Positions 21,344 to 32,787 of a stretch of DNA of 64,000 bases are shown here, in pieces. A program made the translations under genes and the position numbers. The stretch is taken from the NCBI GenBank assembly GCA_900291925.1, contig UWYS01000012.1, positions 310,001 through 374,000 of the forward strand, read 5' to 3'. The notes under the pieces are model-generated. The model had not been told where the DNA came from and ran no database searches. It saw nothing but the letters and a program-made list of their open reading frames with translations. Position 1 is the first letter of the stretch, and each line of letters starts with the position of its first letter. The stretch is from Thecaphora thlaspeos. Lineage: Eukaryota; Basidiomycota; Ustilaginomycetes; Urocystidales; Glomosporiaceae.

Positions 21344-21348
21344 TTTTT
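21344..21348 (+). terminator. Pol III terminator of 5S rRNA
   Basis: A T5 run four bases after the 5S 3' end. Confidence 0.6.
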
Positions 21349-21867
21349 CTTGTTCTTTCCTCATCCCGATTTTTTGTCCCGATTTTCAACCCACATTTCG
21401 CTGTCTCTCCAGAGGGAGACCAGAGCGCCGGTCCGGAGAGCCGCTGCTTCCTCCGTGGTCGGACGACTTTCTCGACCTCGGCCTCGGACCTCCTCAGAAG
21501 TCAACCTTGCCTACACACTGTTCCTCGAGCATCCACTGCCTTCGTCCCCCCTTTGCAACCAACCATTCTTGAAACCATATTGACATTGACATCGTCATCT
21601 GCACTTCCTCCTTCACCCCGCAGCAGCAGCAGCAGCAGCAACACCAACATCAACCTTTCCTTGCCCATGACAAGCTAGACTGCCTCGAGGCGACAGCAAC
21701 GGCAACCATGGCGAGGACGTGAGCTGTGACCCTTAACTTTACATCGCTCTCACCGCTCCTTCAGCCGCACCACACCATCATCCCTGACCTGGGCAACCTT
21801 CCTGCTTCTCCTGATCTCAAGGACCGCAACCTCTTCGTGAACTCGAACCCGCGCTCCGGTGGCCGAC
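21349..21867. promoter_or_regulatory. Promoter and leader of the Zn2Cys6 regulator
   Basis: About 520 bp from the 5S terminator to the regulator's start codon. It contains a (CAG)6 tract near 21622-21642 and a five-codon upstream reading frame at 21708-21722. Confidence 0.5.
21708..21722 (+). promoter_or_regulatory. Upstream minimal ORF (M-A-R-T-stop)
   Basis: ATG in a strong context (aaccATGg) followed by three codons and TGA, 145 bp before the main ATG. It is not spliceable into the main frame: the only reasonable acceptor leads to the TGA at 21838. It could restrain translation of the regulator if the transcript starts upstream. Confidence 0.4.
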
Positions 21868-24800
21868 ATGTTGGCTCTCGCGGCACCATCTCCGGGAGGG
21901 GGGCCCCATCTCCACTCTCCCGACAGCACCACAGCTCGCAGTGCAAAGACCACGACCCAACGCCTGCAAGACACCGAGGCGGCGGCTCGCCGTCGCACTC
22001 GCAGCGCCACTGATGACGATTTGGCGCAACCTCAGCAGCTCTCGGGCTCGAACGCCGCCATAGGGTCCGGCCCCTCGACGCAGCCGGCCTCGTCCGGCCG
22101 CGCCGGAAGGACGTCCGGCAGCCCTTCAGGCAACGGCGATGGTGACGAGGGGCGCGAGCGATTCGAAAGCCGCGAACGCAAGTATGGTGGACCTGGCGAC
22201 AGCGGCAAAGGAGGCGGTGGCGGCGGCGGCGACGATGGCGAAGCGAGCCGGACCTACAAGGCCATCTCGCGCGTCCATCGAGCCTGCACCTCGTGTCGCA
22301 AGCAGAAGGCAAGGTGCGAAGGACCCGAGCATCCGCCCTGCCGCCGTTGCAAGGCCGCCAACATCGACTGCATCTTCGAGAGGCCTCCGCGCGAGAACGC
22401 GACATCCGCCGCACCGGACGCCGGCAGCGAGAGGATCAAATCGCTCGAGACGCAGATATCCGACATGCAGTCAATGATGGGCGAGCTAGTCAACACCTTG
22501 AAGACCAACACCCGGCTGCTCGCACAGCAGGTCCAGGTCCAGGCCAGCGCCTTAGCCTCCCCGCTGAGACCGCCAGGCTACAGACAGCAGGGTCACCTGC
22601 AGCCGTCGCATCCGTTGGCGGCCCACCGGCCTCCGAACAACGGTCAGGTCACGCCGCGACCGTTCACGCCGAGGGCCCAGGACCTTCTCCAGCAGCCGAC
22701 TACCGCTCAGCACAGTCAATACCTGCAGCAGGAAGGGTATGGAGCGGGAACGGGCATGGGCATGGGCGGCGGGGCCAGCAGCCCGAGCGGAAGATCGGAC
22801 ACGGATCGAAGAATGTATCCCTGGTCGGCGCCCAGCCCACGCCTCGGCGGCGGGCTTTCGGGCAAGGGCGCTGGTCCTGGTGGCGGCGAAACGGGGTCCG
22901 GCAACCGGACGTGGACGTCGCTAGGCAATAGCAACGACCACGCACAGCCGTCTCCCGCCTCCAATCAGCACCAGCAGCTCGAGCAGCAACAACAGCAACA
23001 GCCGCGGGGACACCAGCCGTGGTCTTACGGCGCGGTTGCAGAAGGGCTAAAGGGCCTCGACACAAGGAGCGCCACCTCCGCAACGCCCGAATTGCCCTCG
23101 CAGAACCAGGCGTCGAGGGTGAGGCCAGCGCTGCAGCACAGCTCGTCGATGCCGCCGCCGCCTCCTGCGCGGGACCGCCTCTACAGCCGGGATACGGAAG
23201 GAGAGACCGACATTTCCAATGATCAGCTCTCGGCGCCGATCGAAGCGCTCCGTGGCTTGGCAGATGCCGCGGCCGCCGCTGCAGATGCGGATGGAGGAGC
23301 CGCAGAGGGCGAGGACCTCGAACTAGGCGCTCCCACCCCGTCAGATAGCGGCGGTGGCAGCCGGCGCTATCCTAGCGAAGAGTTCCTCAGCATGAAGGAC
23401 ACGCCGACTTCAGCGACCGGGGCCGCCGTCGCCGCCGCCGGCGGATCGCGAGCTTCTCTACGCTCCCAGAGCCGAGTCCTGACGTCGGAGCCCTCGCCCG
23501 CTGACGAAGACTCCGGTGGGCCCCTCAAGAGGAGGCGGACGGACTTGATGTCAAGCACCGTTCAGGGTGGCACCGGCGGTGCAGCCGCCGCCGTCTACAT
23601 CGACGACGTCAGCCCGAATGGGGTCGACCGGCCCGGCGATCTCGTCTCGCTCGGCCTGGTGACGGACGAGGAGGCGCGACGCCTGTTCGACCTGTTCGGC
23701 CAAGGCGTCCCCAAGTTCATAAGTATGTTCCATTTTGATGACCTTTTCCCCAACGACACGCACGCCGACGCGATGGAGACGATACGGACGCGCAGCTTCT
23801 TCCTGTTCAATGTCATCCTCGCGATCGGCGCTCTAGTCGCGTGCGGCGGCGGTCCCAAGAACCGGCTTTACCACGTCTGCATGGCGCAGGCGAAGCGCAA
23901 CGCCAAGGACACCCTCTTTGCGCCCGTCGATGGCAAGGAGGCGGTGCAGGCGATGGTGCTGCTCGGATCGTACAGCGATAACGGCTGGCTGCCAACCGGG
24001 ATGTCGGTTCGGATGGCACAAGAGCTGGGCCTCGACCGATCCTTCCAGCGCCTCATGACCCGCCTGCCTCCGGGCAGCGTGCTGCGCCAGCCGCAGCCGC
24101 TCCGTCCGCTCCGCAATCACATCTACCACCAGAGCTCTCCCGCTTCGCTCTACACTGATTCGCCGTCGGAACGCAGCGACATCGGCGAGCCAATCCTGCG
24201 TCGCGATGAGGGCGACAGCGGCGGCAGGCTGGACCCCGCAGCACAGGGTACGATGGAAGAGCTGCGCGAGCTGGCACGAGGCGCGAGGCTGTGGTTCTTC
24301 CTCTTCCTCTTTGACCACCAGGCGTCCTTCGGGGCTGGTCGGCCAGCGATGCTGAGCAAGCACTACGTGCGGAATTGCCGGGCGTTTCTGACGCTCCAGC
24401 ACCCACTGGCAGTCGATACCGACGTCCGCTTCATCTCAACGCTGGAGCTGCTCATCATCCGCGAGACGCACTACGACGTCATGGGCCCCTATGATCAGCC
24501 AGTCGACGCACGGATGCTGGCGCGGATGCGGAGGGTGACGCAGGAGCTCGACGAGTGGCATCGCTACTGGAGCGGCGAGCTGTCCAGCCGCGGTTACGAC
24601 GACTCGTCGTTCTTCCAGCAGAGCCTGATCCTCCAGTGCGCCAGCGCCGAGCTCTACCTTACCTGCACGGCGCTGCGGGGCATCAAGGACTCCAACGACA
24701 CCGACCGCATGGGCTCCGAGCAGAAGGAGCTCATCATCCAGGCGACGCGCGCCGCCGACACCTGCCTTTCAATCTCGGTCAACAGCGACGAGTACCGCGA

Positions 24801-25998
24801 GATGCTCGGCTGGGCGCCTCACTATACCCACGTCACGGCGGCCTTTGCCTGCGTCTTTCTCATCGTGAGTAGCAGCGACGCTTCGCCGTCGTGGCCACGT
24901 CCTCCAGCTGGACACCTTCACGACCGCAGTGCATGATTGAACGGATGCTGATGAGCTTGACCTTGCGTGCGCGCTCTCACACTACTCCCATCGCTGCAGA
25001 AAATCGCCCGCCTCTTTCCACGCCAAGTCGACACGTACGGCATCTTTTCCAACGCCGAGCGGCTCGCTACCAGGCTGGCCGAGGTGCCGGCGACAAAGTA
25101 CTCTCGGGTGATCCGCATCTTGCTGGCGCAGGCGTGGAAGAAGATCACCGACCTCAGTCCTAGCATCGGTCTGTACGCCGCCCTAGGTGCCGAAGGCTCT
25201 CGACCGGGCGCCATCACCCCCGCCGAAATCAAGGTGGGCGGACCATTGGATACGGGTCTCGCACTGCTGTACAAGCTTCTCGCCCAGCATCAGCCAAGCG
25301 CGGCCGATCCCGATGGCGTGCTGGCGCCCGAGACGGGCGCAGGCAGTAAAGTCGGCGCCGCATCTCTCCAGCCGGGTACGTGTAGCGGTGGCGAGTTCGG
25401 GATGCAGCCGATGGACACGCCAAAGTGGAACCCTTCCACCGCTCCATCACCGCAAGTTGGCCCGTCAGCGTCAGCGACGGCAGCGGGACCGACGATGCCC
25501 ACCCACCGCAACAGCGTCACTTTTAAAGACGAAATTCCGCGCCACATGCCCTCCTGGACCGACCACGCTGCCTCGACGACGACGGCAACCCAACCGCCGC
25601 TCCAGCTGCCGCTTTGGATGCAGGAATCTACAGGATCCCTGCTCGACTCTACCACTCAGCTGAGGGACTGGGTCGCCTCCGTTGACGAATACGCTGCTGA
25701 CGGCGTATTTGGCGGTAACGGCAGCGGAGTACATGGCGGTGTAGGAGGAATGTCGACCGGTGTCCACGGTCAGCAGCAGCGACAGCAGCAACAGCAGCAG
25801 ATGGGCATGACGCCATCGGTCATGTCCGCTCTGCAGCAATCAGGGACGGCATCGACCGGCACGGTGGCGAGCATCTTTGACAGCGTTCTGTCGGACCTCG
25901 GCCTACCGAATAACGGTCTCGATGTCCTCTTCTTCGACCGTCCCTCTGTCGCCGCCTCGACCGCTGAGACGCAACAGCCTACCTCGCACCCGACGTAG
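21868..25998 (+). CDS. Zn2Cys6 transcription factor with fungal-specific domain
   Basis: A nuclear regulator of 1331 residues in two exons, 21868-24864 and 25000-25998 (135-bp phase-0 intron). The binuclear zinc cluster spans residues 140-168: C-x2-C-x6-C-x7-C-x2-C-x6-C, text ACTSCRKQKARCEG then CRRCKAANIDC. A short coiled coil follows (ERIKSLETQISDMQSMMGEL), the usual dimerisation element. Residues about 600-900 form the fungal middle-homology domain: FISMFHFDDLFPNDTHADA, AVQAMVLLGSYSDNGW, GMSVRMAQELGLDRSFQRLM, and LWFFLFLFDHQASFGAGRPA. The rest is Gln/Gly/Pro-rich. The ATG at 21868 is the first in frame after a TGA at 21838. I cannot assign the target pathway; neighbours give no clue. Confidence 0.88.
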
Positions 25999-26639
25999 GC
26001 GCTGCCTATCCCTCTTCTGTCCCCTTCTTGCAGCCAATGTAGCCTAGCTTCGTCCTCGCATCTTTCCCGTGATGAACATCACTAGACACAACTTACTCCA
26101 TCCCAGGACCCTCGCGCGATCACTCATATCCCCCCCTCTTACATGCGCATACACACAGACACACAGCGGAACGGGAAGATTGGCAGGCCAAAAGAGGGGT
26201 CAAGAACCGCAGTTCCGACGCAGCATCGTGGATTTTGGGGGATGTGGGTGCAAAAAAAGATTCGCGGACTATTGGGCTCTGGTGCATACCGCGGGAGAGA
26301 CGAGGTATTCTCCTCGACGAATAAGATGCCGTGGAGCCGACACACCAGAGGCAAGACAACGCTTGAAATAAGTTTTCGCCAAGGTCCGCCCCCCTTGGTC
26401 TTGGTCCATCTCGTCCCTGCGGATCCTTGCATTTCCACCAGGCAACCGTGCCAGATCGTCGACGTACGTATCCGTCACCCGTAGTGATGGTGTCTGTCGG
26501 TCGGCTTGGCTGGGAGATAAGAGATGAAGGGATAGGAGGACGAGGTGGGAGTGGTTCCCACCCGCGATCGAGGGGTTCGCCTTCGGCCTAGAAGATCGAG
26601 ACCGAGACAACGCTCCTCAGATTGCCATAGGCGAGAGGC
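25999..26639. other. Intergenic, convergent 3' ends
   Basis: 641 bp between the stop codons of the regulator and rps0. I see no gene here. Confidence 0.45.
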
Positions 26640-27617
26640 TTATTCCCACGAGTTGGTGGCCGGCTCGGCGGCACCGTCGGCAGCCCAGTCCTGAGCGCCC
26701 TCGGCGGACCAGTCGACGGTAGCACCCTCAGCGGCGAGGTTGGCGGCAACGGCGAGGGGAACCTCGGTGTTGACGTCGCCGGCGACCTCGACGGTGGCGT
26801 CACCGCCCTCCTTGGCGGCGGCGGCAGCGGCGGCAGACTCCTGGGCCTCGCGCTCGATGTCCTCAGGGTCGCGGTAGAAGAACATGTCGGGCATGACAGT
26901 GAGGTCCTGGCCCTTGAGGCGGAGGACGGTGCGGCAGAGAAGCCACCAGAGGAGGCCAACCGAGTGGCGGCCGCGGACGTTACCGGGGATGGCGACGTCG
27001 ACGAACTTGAGCGGCGAGTCGGAGTCGGCGAACGAGATGCAGGGGATGTTGACGTACGAGGCCTCGCGGATGGCCTGGTGGTCGACGCGGGGGTCGGTGC
27101 AGACAATCACGCGGGGCTCCTTGTAGGAGCGGGTGATGTAGTTGGTGAACGAACCGGGGGTGAATCGTCCAGCGATGGCCTGGGCGCCAGTGTTGGTGGC
27201 GAACTTGAGGACGGCACGGTGTCCGTAGGGGCGGCCCGAGATGACGCAGATGTCGGCGGGGTTCTCAACGGCGGCCAGGATACGGGCGGCGAGGACGATC
27301 TTCTCCCAGGTCTTGCCGACGTTGAGGAGGTTGATACCTGGTTTTGGTGCGGGCAGGACGGAAGGATAGGGGAGGTGTGTATTCAGCCGCACGTCCCAAC
27401 AGAGACTCAATTCGCCGGTGCTGCATTCTCGCCTTGACGATGCAGGCCGGACGAGGACATCGTCGCGATTCGTCATCTACTCACCGTCAGCGCGGCGCTT
27501 GTAGATGTAAGGAAGCATGGCCTTCTCGGTGTTCTTGGTTCCGATGTGAGTCTGGGCGGCCAGAAGGAGCGAGATGTCCTCCTCGGTGGGGTTGAGAGCG
27601 GCAGGGACTTTCGACAT
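26640..27617 (-). CDS. rps0: 40S ribosomal protein S0 (uS2)
   Basis: uS2 of the small subunit, the fungal counterpart of the laminin-receptor-like RPSA. Exons on the minus strand are 27617-27485 and 27337-26640, phase 1, giving 276 residues. The family sequence is clear: [78 protein letters not shown] and [19 protein letters not shown]. The C-terminal tail is Ala/Glu/Trp-rich, ending in TNSWE. It is divergent from the T5orf172-domain gene. Confidence 0.96.
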
Positions 27618-28138
27618 GGTGACGATGTATTTGGAGGATGGCGTAAGGGGAAAGGAACGGGTCTTGGGCGAAAACGAAAAAAAGCGGTAGGAGGTCAGGA
27701 AGGAAGGATCGCGACGACGACCGTTGAGGATCACCCCCTCCGTCGCCTTTCCCTCCTTCCCCTCGTCCCCCTCTCCGCCTCGTTCGCGGGCCTTGGAAAA
27801 GGGAGAAGATTTTGATAGAGAGAAAGAGTCAGATTCAGGGCAGCATTCCCGGCCGAGAGGTTTGAAGGCTTCTCGTTGGACGATACTACCGCAGCTGCGA
27901 GCCGAGGGCCGAGGACCCCGATGACGGTCGTTGCGCTTAAGATCGGGCAGCTGGGGGTCCCGTTCTGTTGACCTGCAGTGCACTGCTTCTGAGTTGGACC
28001 CTGCTTGCATGTCAGTGGCCTTCCCTTCTCCCGACCTTGACACCCTGCAATGGTGGCACCCCTTCCAGTGGTGCTACCCTGTTAAGGCCTGTCGTCTCCC
28101 AACCGAGCTGTACAGGTCAAGGACAGACCGACGCAAGG
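27618..28138. promoter_or_regulatory. Divergent promoter, rps0 / T5orf172 gene
   Basis: 521 bp between divergent starts. Promoters for both genes must lie here; I see no distinct element. Confidence 0.4.
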
Positions 28139-29971
28139 ATGGAGCACCAACACCATCCCGACCGACTGCCGGCGATGCCAACGCCCAGTGTAGCCGGTCC
28201 TCTGCAACAACATGCCCTAGACTACCTCCATCAGACCCAGGTCCAGAAACAGATGCAGCGTACACAAAGACCGTTGCTACCCTCTCCCTCGGCCTCACAG
28301 CTTTCCAGGATCAGTGAGCTGACCTCCAGGCTCCATCGCGCAAGCCTGCAGCAGCAACAAGGTCCGAGGGATAGCAAACCGCTGCCGCAGCTGCCCGGCG
28401 CGCTCTTTGACGTTCGTGGTCCGTATCAGCGCAAGCAGCAAAGCACTCGTCCCCTCGCCTTCCCCGTACCAGCTCATTACACGCATGCCAGCCTACCTCG
28501 ACCGCCGCGGATTCTCCAGGATGAGCCTCCCGGCGATGAAAGTCGACCTGATCAACAGATGCGGCCGGCCCTGCCTCCACGACGCACTCAGCCTCCGAAC
28601 GCGACAGCAGCACCTCATCCAAGCAGCATCTGTCCCGGGCACATCCCGTTTTCCGGTACAGGAGGGAAGTCTTCCTTTCCGTGGGAGCTTGGACCTGCCA
28701 AGCGGCAGGAGCAAGCTGCGGCCGCGGCAACAGATGGGAGTCAAGTAGCCCTCGCAGACTTCAGACCGAGCGCGCCACTTGCGCCAAGGCCGCGGCCGGC
28801 GAACGCTACCAGTCCATCGACCGCTACCACGGCGAAAGTTGGCGAAATGTCCACGTCCACACCAAAGGCGAAGTCCAGGCAGAAGGCCAAATCCGCGTCC
28901 CCAGCGCCTGCGAGCTCGTCGGCGATGAGCAGCCCCACTACCAGGACCGGGATGGTGACAAGTCCAAGCAAACGGCCCGCCAGATGGCAGTGCTGGGGCA
29001 TCAAACAGGACGGTACGCGATGCACGCGGCGAGTGAAGAAGAGTGCTCCTGTCGCAGCGAGCGCCAGCAACAGTGCCTCGCCCGGCGGCAGGGGACGGTT
29101 GGCGGCCAAGTCGACCGTGGGCGGCTTGGCCGCCGGGAGGTACAGCCAGCCGGAGCGCGATGTCGTTGTCATCAGTAGCAGAAAGAGTGGCGACAAGCCC
29201 CTACAGTCACGGCAAGGACGGGCAACTGGTCGACAAAAGAGCGCCGGCCCGTCGTCGGCAGCTATTATTGGGTGTTCGGAAGCGGAAGAGGGGGAGGATG
29301 ATGATGAGGAGGAGGCCTACTGCTTCCAGCACGTTGCCGAGATCAACAAGAGCGTCGGCTTCTACGCCGCCCAGTCCCGGACCAACGCGGCGGATGCGCG
29401 ACAGACCTTCGTCCCTTTTGCAGAGTACATTGCCGCCGGCCGCGACTCTGAGCACATCCAGGCGCTGCTGCGCAAGGCGATGACGGATCCGCCGTCTGCG
29501 GCCGACATAGACGAGCTAGGCTACATCTACATCTACGAACTGCGCGATCGCTCTGACGTCGACCGGACATGTCTCAAGGTCGGAAGGGCGGTCAACGTCT
29601 TCCGTCGTATCAATCAGTGGCGGTCGCAGTGCCAGAGCAAGGATCCGCTGCTGCGCGCCTTTTTCCCCTCGTCGCAAGGGCAAGGCCTGCTGTCGGGAGC
29701 GGATGCACCAGACAGGCCTGGGATCGCGCTCAGCCACAAGTGGGAGAAGCTGATCCACCTCGAGCTGCGCCAGGATGGCGAGAGGGTCGACGAGGGGTGC
29801 AAAGACTGCGGATCGAGGCATAGGGAGATCTTCATGGTGCCTCGACGGGTCGGTCGCAGCGAAGCCTCCGACGACGGCGCCGGCGGCTTCGAGCTGGCCA
29901 AGGCCGTCGTCGAGAAGTGGATGCGATTCGTCGCCCTTTTGGGCGTCGCCGCTGGCGGTGCGCATCCGTGA
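28139..29971 (+). CDS. T5orf172 (DUF1766) domain protein
   Basis: Intronless, 610 residues, starting at the ATG at 28139 (MEHQHHPDRL). The first 330 residues are Pro/Ser/Gln-rich and disordered. A small Cys module follows (WQCWGIKQDGTRCTRRVKK), of the kind often found before this domain in fungi. The C-terminal domain contains YIYIYELRDR, CLKVGRAVNVFRRINQWRSQ, HKWEKLIHLELRQDGERVD and CKDCGSRHREIFMVP. This is the pattern of the T5orf172 domain, a GIY-YIG-like fold (fungal members include S. pombe Mug113). The fold may bind or cut nucleic acid; the function in fungi is unknown to me. Confidence 0.8.
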   Translation: MEHQHHPDRLPAMPTPSVAGPLQQHALDYLHQTQVQKQMQRTQRPLLPSPSASQLSRISELTSRLHRASLQQQQGPRDSKPLPQLPGALFDVRGPYQRKQQSTRPLAFPVPAHYTHASLPRPPRILQDEPPGDESRPDQQMRPALPPRRTQPPNATAAPHPSSICPGHIPFSGTGGKSSFPWELGPAKRQEQAAAAATDGSQVALADFRPSAPLAPRPRPANATSPSTATTAKVGEMSTSTPKAKSRQKAKSASPAPASSSAMSSPTTRTGMVTSPSKRPARWQCWGIKQDGTRCTRRVKKSAPVAASASNSASPGGRGRLAAKSTVGGLAAGRYSQPERDVVVISSRKSGDKPLQSRQGRATGRQKSAGPSSAAIIGCSEAEEGEDDDEEEAYCFQHVAEINKSVGFYAAQSRTNAADARQTFVPFAEYIAAGRDSEHIQALLRKAMTDPPSAADIDELGYIYIYELRDRSDVDRTCLKVGRAVNVFRRINQWRSQCQSKDPLLRAFFPSSQGQGLLSGADAPDRPGIALSHKWEKLIHLELRQDGERVDEGCKDCGSRHREIFMVPRRVGRSEASDDGAGGFELAKAVVEKWMRFVALLGVAAGGAHP

Positions 29972-31158
29972 GAGGCCAAACGCGCCCTAGCCATCATTTC
30001 CCCTCTGTACGTTAGGCCCCTTTGACGATCTAAGATATTGCGTTTCAGAAATATGTTGTCTGGGCGATAGCCCGGCGGTGGCGACGTCCGACGATGCGAT
30101 TTCAGATCGGCAAAAGGGTTCGATCGCATTCCCCGATTCTATTTTTCTCTTCTCGCATCACGTGAAAACATTTCAAGAAATGTAGATTCGGCTGAGAGGG
30201 GAGGTGGGCGGGCAGGCGGGCGCGGCCTCTGAGCAGACGGGGTCCGAAGCGTGGCTGGAAGGCTGGGGCGCTGGGGCGCTGGAACCGATGAAGCAAAGGG
30301 GCGGCCCAGCACAGGCGCAGCGAAAGCAGCTTTCCTTCTCGGATCACCTCCAACACCATCCCCCTACCGCCGCCCGTATCTCCCCCCTTTACACCAACAC
30401 CTCAAGGTTAGTGTCACGATGAACCGTGATAGCGCAGCGTCGTACGAACCAGCCACAGAAAGACCGACAGATCGGCAGACCGACTGAAATGCGATGTGCC
30501 GACGAGCGAACGAGCGACGTCCGCGAGCGAGAATAGTACCTCCAAACCCGCCAGGTGACCCGAATCACGACGATGAAGCCGATCGACGAAAACCAGGCGA
30601 CCTGCGACCTTGACTTTGCGACAATCCAGACGACCAGAACTTCTTGGGCTCCTCGGAGGCTCTGCCACTCGCCGGGGGCTAGTAGAATGGATCAGAAAGG
30701 CTGGGCGTTATCTCGATGAATGCTGCCTTGGGCGCAAGCGACCTCTTGGAAGGCTATGGCAGCGGCGTACAAGGGCTGGCTCTAGAAATCGGTGGAGGGC
30801 TGCTCGTTCTGGATCAAGCTTCAGCGGGGGGTCTCGCTTCAGCTCTGGCCTCCATGGAACACCGCTTCGCGCTTTGACATTCGCAGCACCAACATCTGGC
30901 CGCTAAAGCGGCGTTCGGCCGGTTCTGCTCTCTTCGCACTTCAACCATCGACCCTAAACGTCCCGGTCCGTCCCTCCCATCGCCCAGTCGCTTGCTCGCT
31001 CGCTCGTTCGCATCGCCTCACTTCGACCGCCCATTACAACTCGCCCCGCCAGCCTTGCGCTCCTCTGCGCACCGATCCACTCTGCCACTCCCGCCGAATT
31101 TCCCGTACTGACACGCTTGTCCATGTGCAACCTACCCTTCCCAACCTACAGACACAAA
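29972..31158. promoter_or_regulatory. rps2 upstream region, possible 5' UTR intron
   Basis: 1187 bp before rps2. A possible donor (AAG/GTTAGT) lies at about 30405 and an acceptor (CTACAG) 9 bp before the rps2 ATG, so much of this may be a 5' UTR intron. ACCCTAAACG at 30951-30960 resembles the CCCTAA box seen at rpl27. I see no coding gene. Confidence 0.35.
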
Positions 31159-31398
31159 ATGGCTGACGCTGCTCCCCGTGGACGTGGCGGTTTCGGACGA
31201 GACCGCGGTGGTCGTGGCCGCCGTGGCCCCCGCCGTGGCGGTCGCCGTGACGGCGAGAAGGAGGAGTGGGTCCCCGTCACCTCGGTCGGACGACTTGTCA
31301 AGGACGGCAAAATCAAGTCGATCGAGGAGATCTACCTCTTCTCGCTCCCCATCAAGGAGTACCAGGCCATCGACCTCCTCCTCCCCAAGCTCAAGGAT

Positions 31399-31430
<32 letters not shown>

Positions 31431-31935
31431 GACGCGTGCCGGTCAGCGCACCCGTTTCAAGGCCTTCGTCGCCGTCGGCGACTCGGACGGCCACCTCGGC
31501 CTCGGCGTCAAGTGCGCCAAGGAGGTTGCCACCGCTATCCGCGGTGCCATCATCCTCGCCAAGCTCTCGGCCATCCCCGTCCGACGTGGATACTGGGGTG
31601 CCGCTCTCGGAGAGCCCCACACTGTCCCGATGAAGGTTTCCGGCAAGAGCGCCTCGGTCATGTGCCGTCTCGTCCCCGCCCCCCGCGGTACCGGTATCGT
31701 CGCCGCCCCCGCCTCGAAACGCATGCTCCAGCTCGCCGGTGTCCAGGACTGCTACACCCAGTCGAGCGGACAGACCGCCACCATGGGCAACTTCATCAAG
31801 GCCACGTTCGAGGCCGTTGCCAAGACCTACGCCTTCATCACCCCCAATCTCTGGAGGGACATCGCTCCCCCTGCCACTCCCTTTGTCGAGTTCTCGTCCC
31901 ACCTCGCCCGTGCCGGCAAGAAGTCGAACTACTAA
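31159..31935 (+). CDS. rps2: 40S ribosomal protein S2 (uS5)
   Basis: uS5 of the small subunit, 258 residues, no intron in the coding part. It starts [18 protein letters not shown], an Arg/Gly-rich tail that is typically arginine-methylated in eukaryotic uS5. The S5 core follows: [78 protein letters not shown]. The end is [13 protein letters not shown]. Codon use is highly C-biased, as expected of a highly expressed gene. Confidence 0.97.
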
Positions 31936-32787
31936 GCGGACAGCGGTCGGTTCAAGAGCGACGGCGGCAACGGCCCCGGGCCCCGGCCGACGTGACGAAG
32001 ACGATGGACTACGCTGCGTTCTTAGCTAGGCGCGTCGTCGGCTCTCTTTGCGGATGTGTCCAGACACGGTCGATCTTGGGACGGGGGATGTAGGGGATTC
32101 TCATCTCTGATAAAAAATACTACCGCTTGCCGTAGCGGGCCCCAGAAAGTCCCCACATCTGGCCTCGTGTCCGCAGTCTCCACATCTGTACAGCCGGTTT
32201 CGAATCACGTCTCGTCACACGTCGCTCGCTGTTGTTCCCCCCCTTGTCTCGTTGGTAGTCGGGATTCTTCCCTCCTTCCCTTTGGTCGTGGTCCGCCCTC
32301 TCTCCTATTCCCCCACTCCCCTACCCCCCTTTGTACAACTCTTTCTCCTGCACCTCAGGCTTTTTTACCATGCGCGCAACATTCACGCACCTGCACACAC
32401 AAACCCCCCAAAATGAGAAACATCATGCCTTTATATGCCCTAACAAACCCGTGGCCGTGGTCTGTTGTCGGCTGTGTTGCGATTGTTGGCAACCGATGAG
32501 GTGTTGAGCGCTGTATGGAAGGTTTCGCGAGGGGAGGGCCGCCTTTTCTCGCGCGAGAGAAGGCACAGGGCGGTCGACGAATGATCGACCGGACGCAGAG
32601 GCTGGAATTCTCATCGGTCGCGGGGGGCCCGGGCAGAATGGGCCAGGCAGGCGGGCGGGCGGGGCGCAGCCAGGCGTCGACACCATTATGAACCGCCTAG
32701 TAATCTCTCAGTCCGCTCTCGTCTCCACCTCACCACCCTTTCGCCATCGTCACCATCACCTTGTCACCCTCCACCGCTTTAAACGTC
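31936..32787. other. Intergenic, rps2 3' side to atp17 promoter
   Basis: 852 bp. The first part is pyrimidine-rich and probably holds the rps2 3' UTR; the last part should hold the atp17 promoter. I see no gene. Confidence 0.4.

Noticed and set aside
21708..21867. An upstream first exon for the Zn2Cys6 regulator starting at ATG 21708
   Set aside because: Splicing at the only good acceptor leads to the in-frame TGA at 21838.
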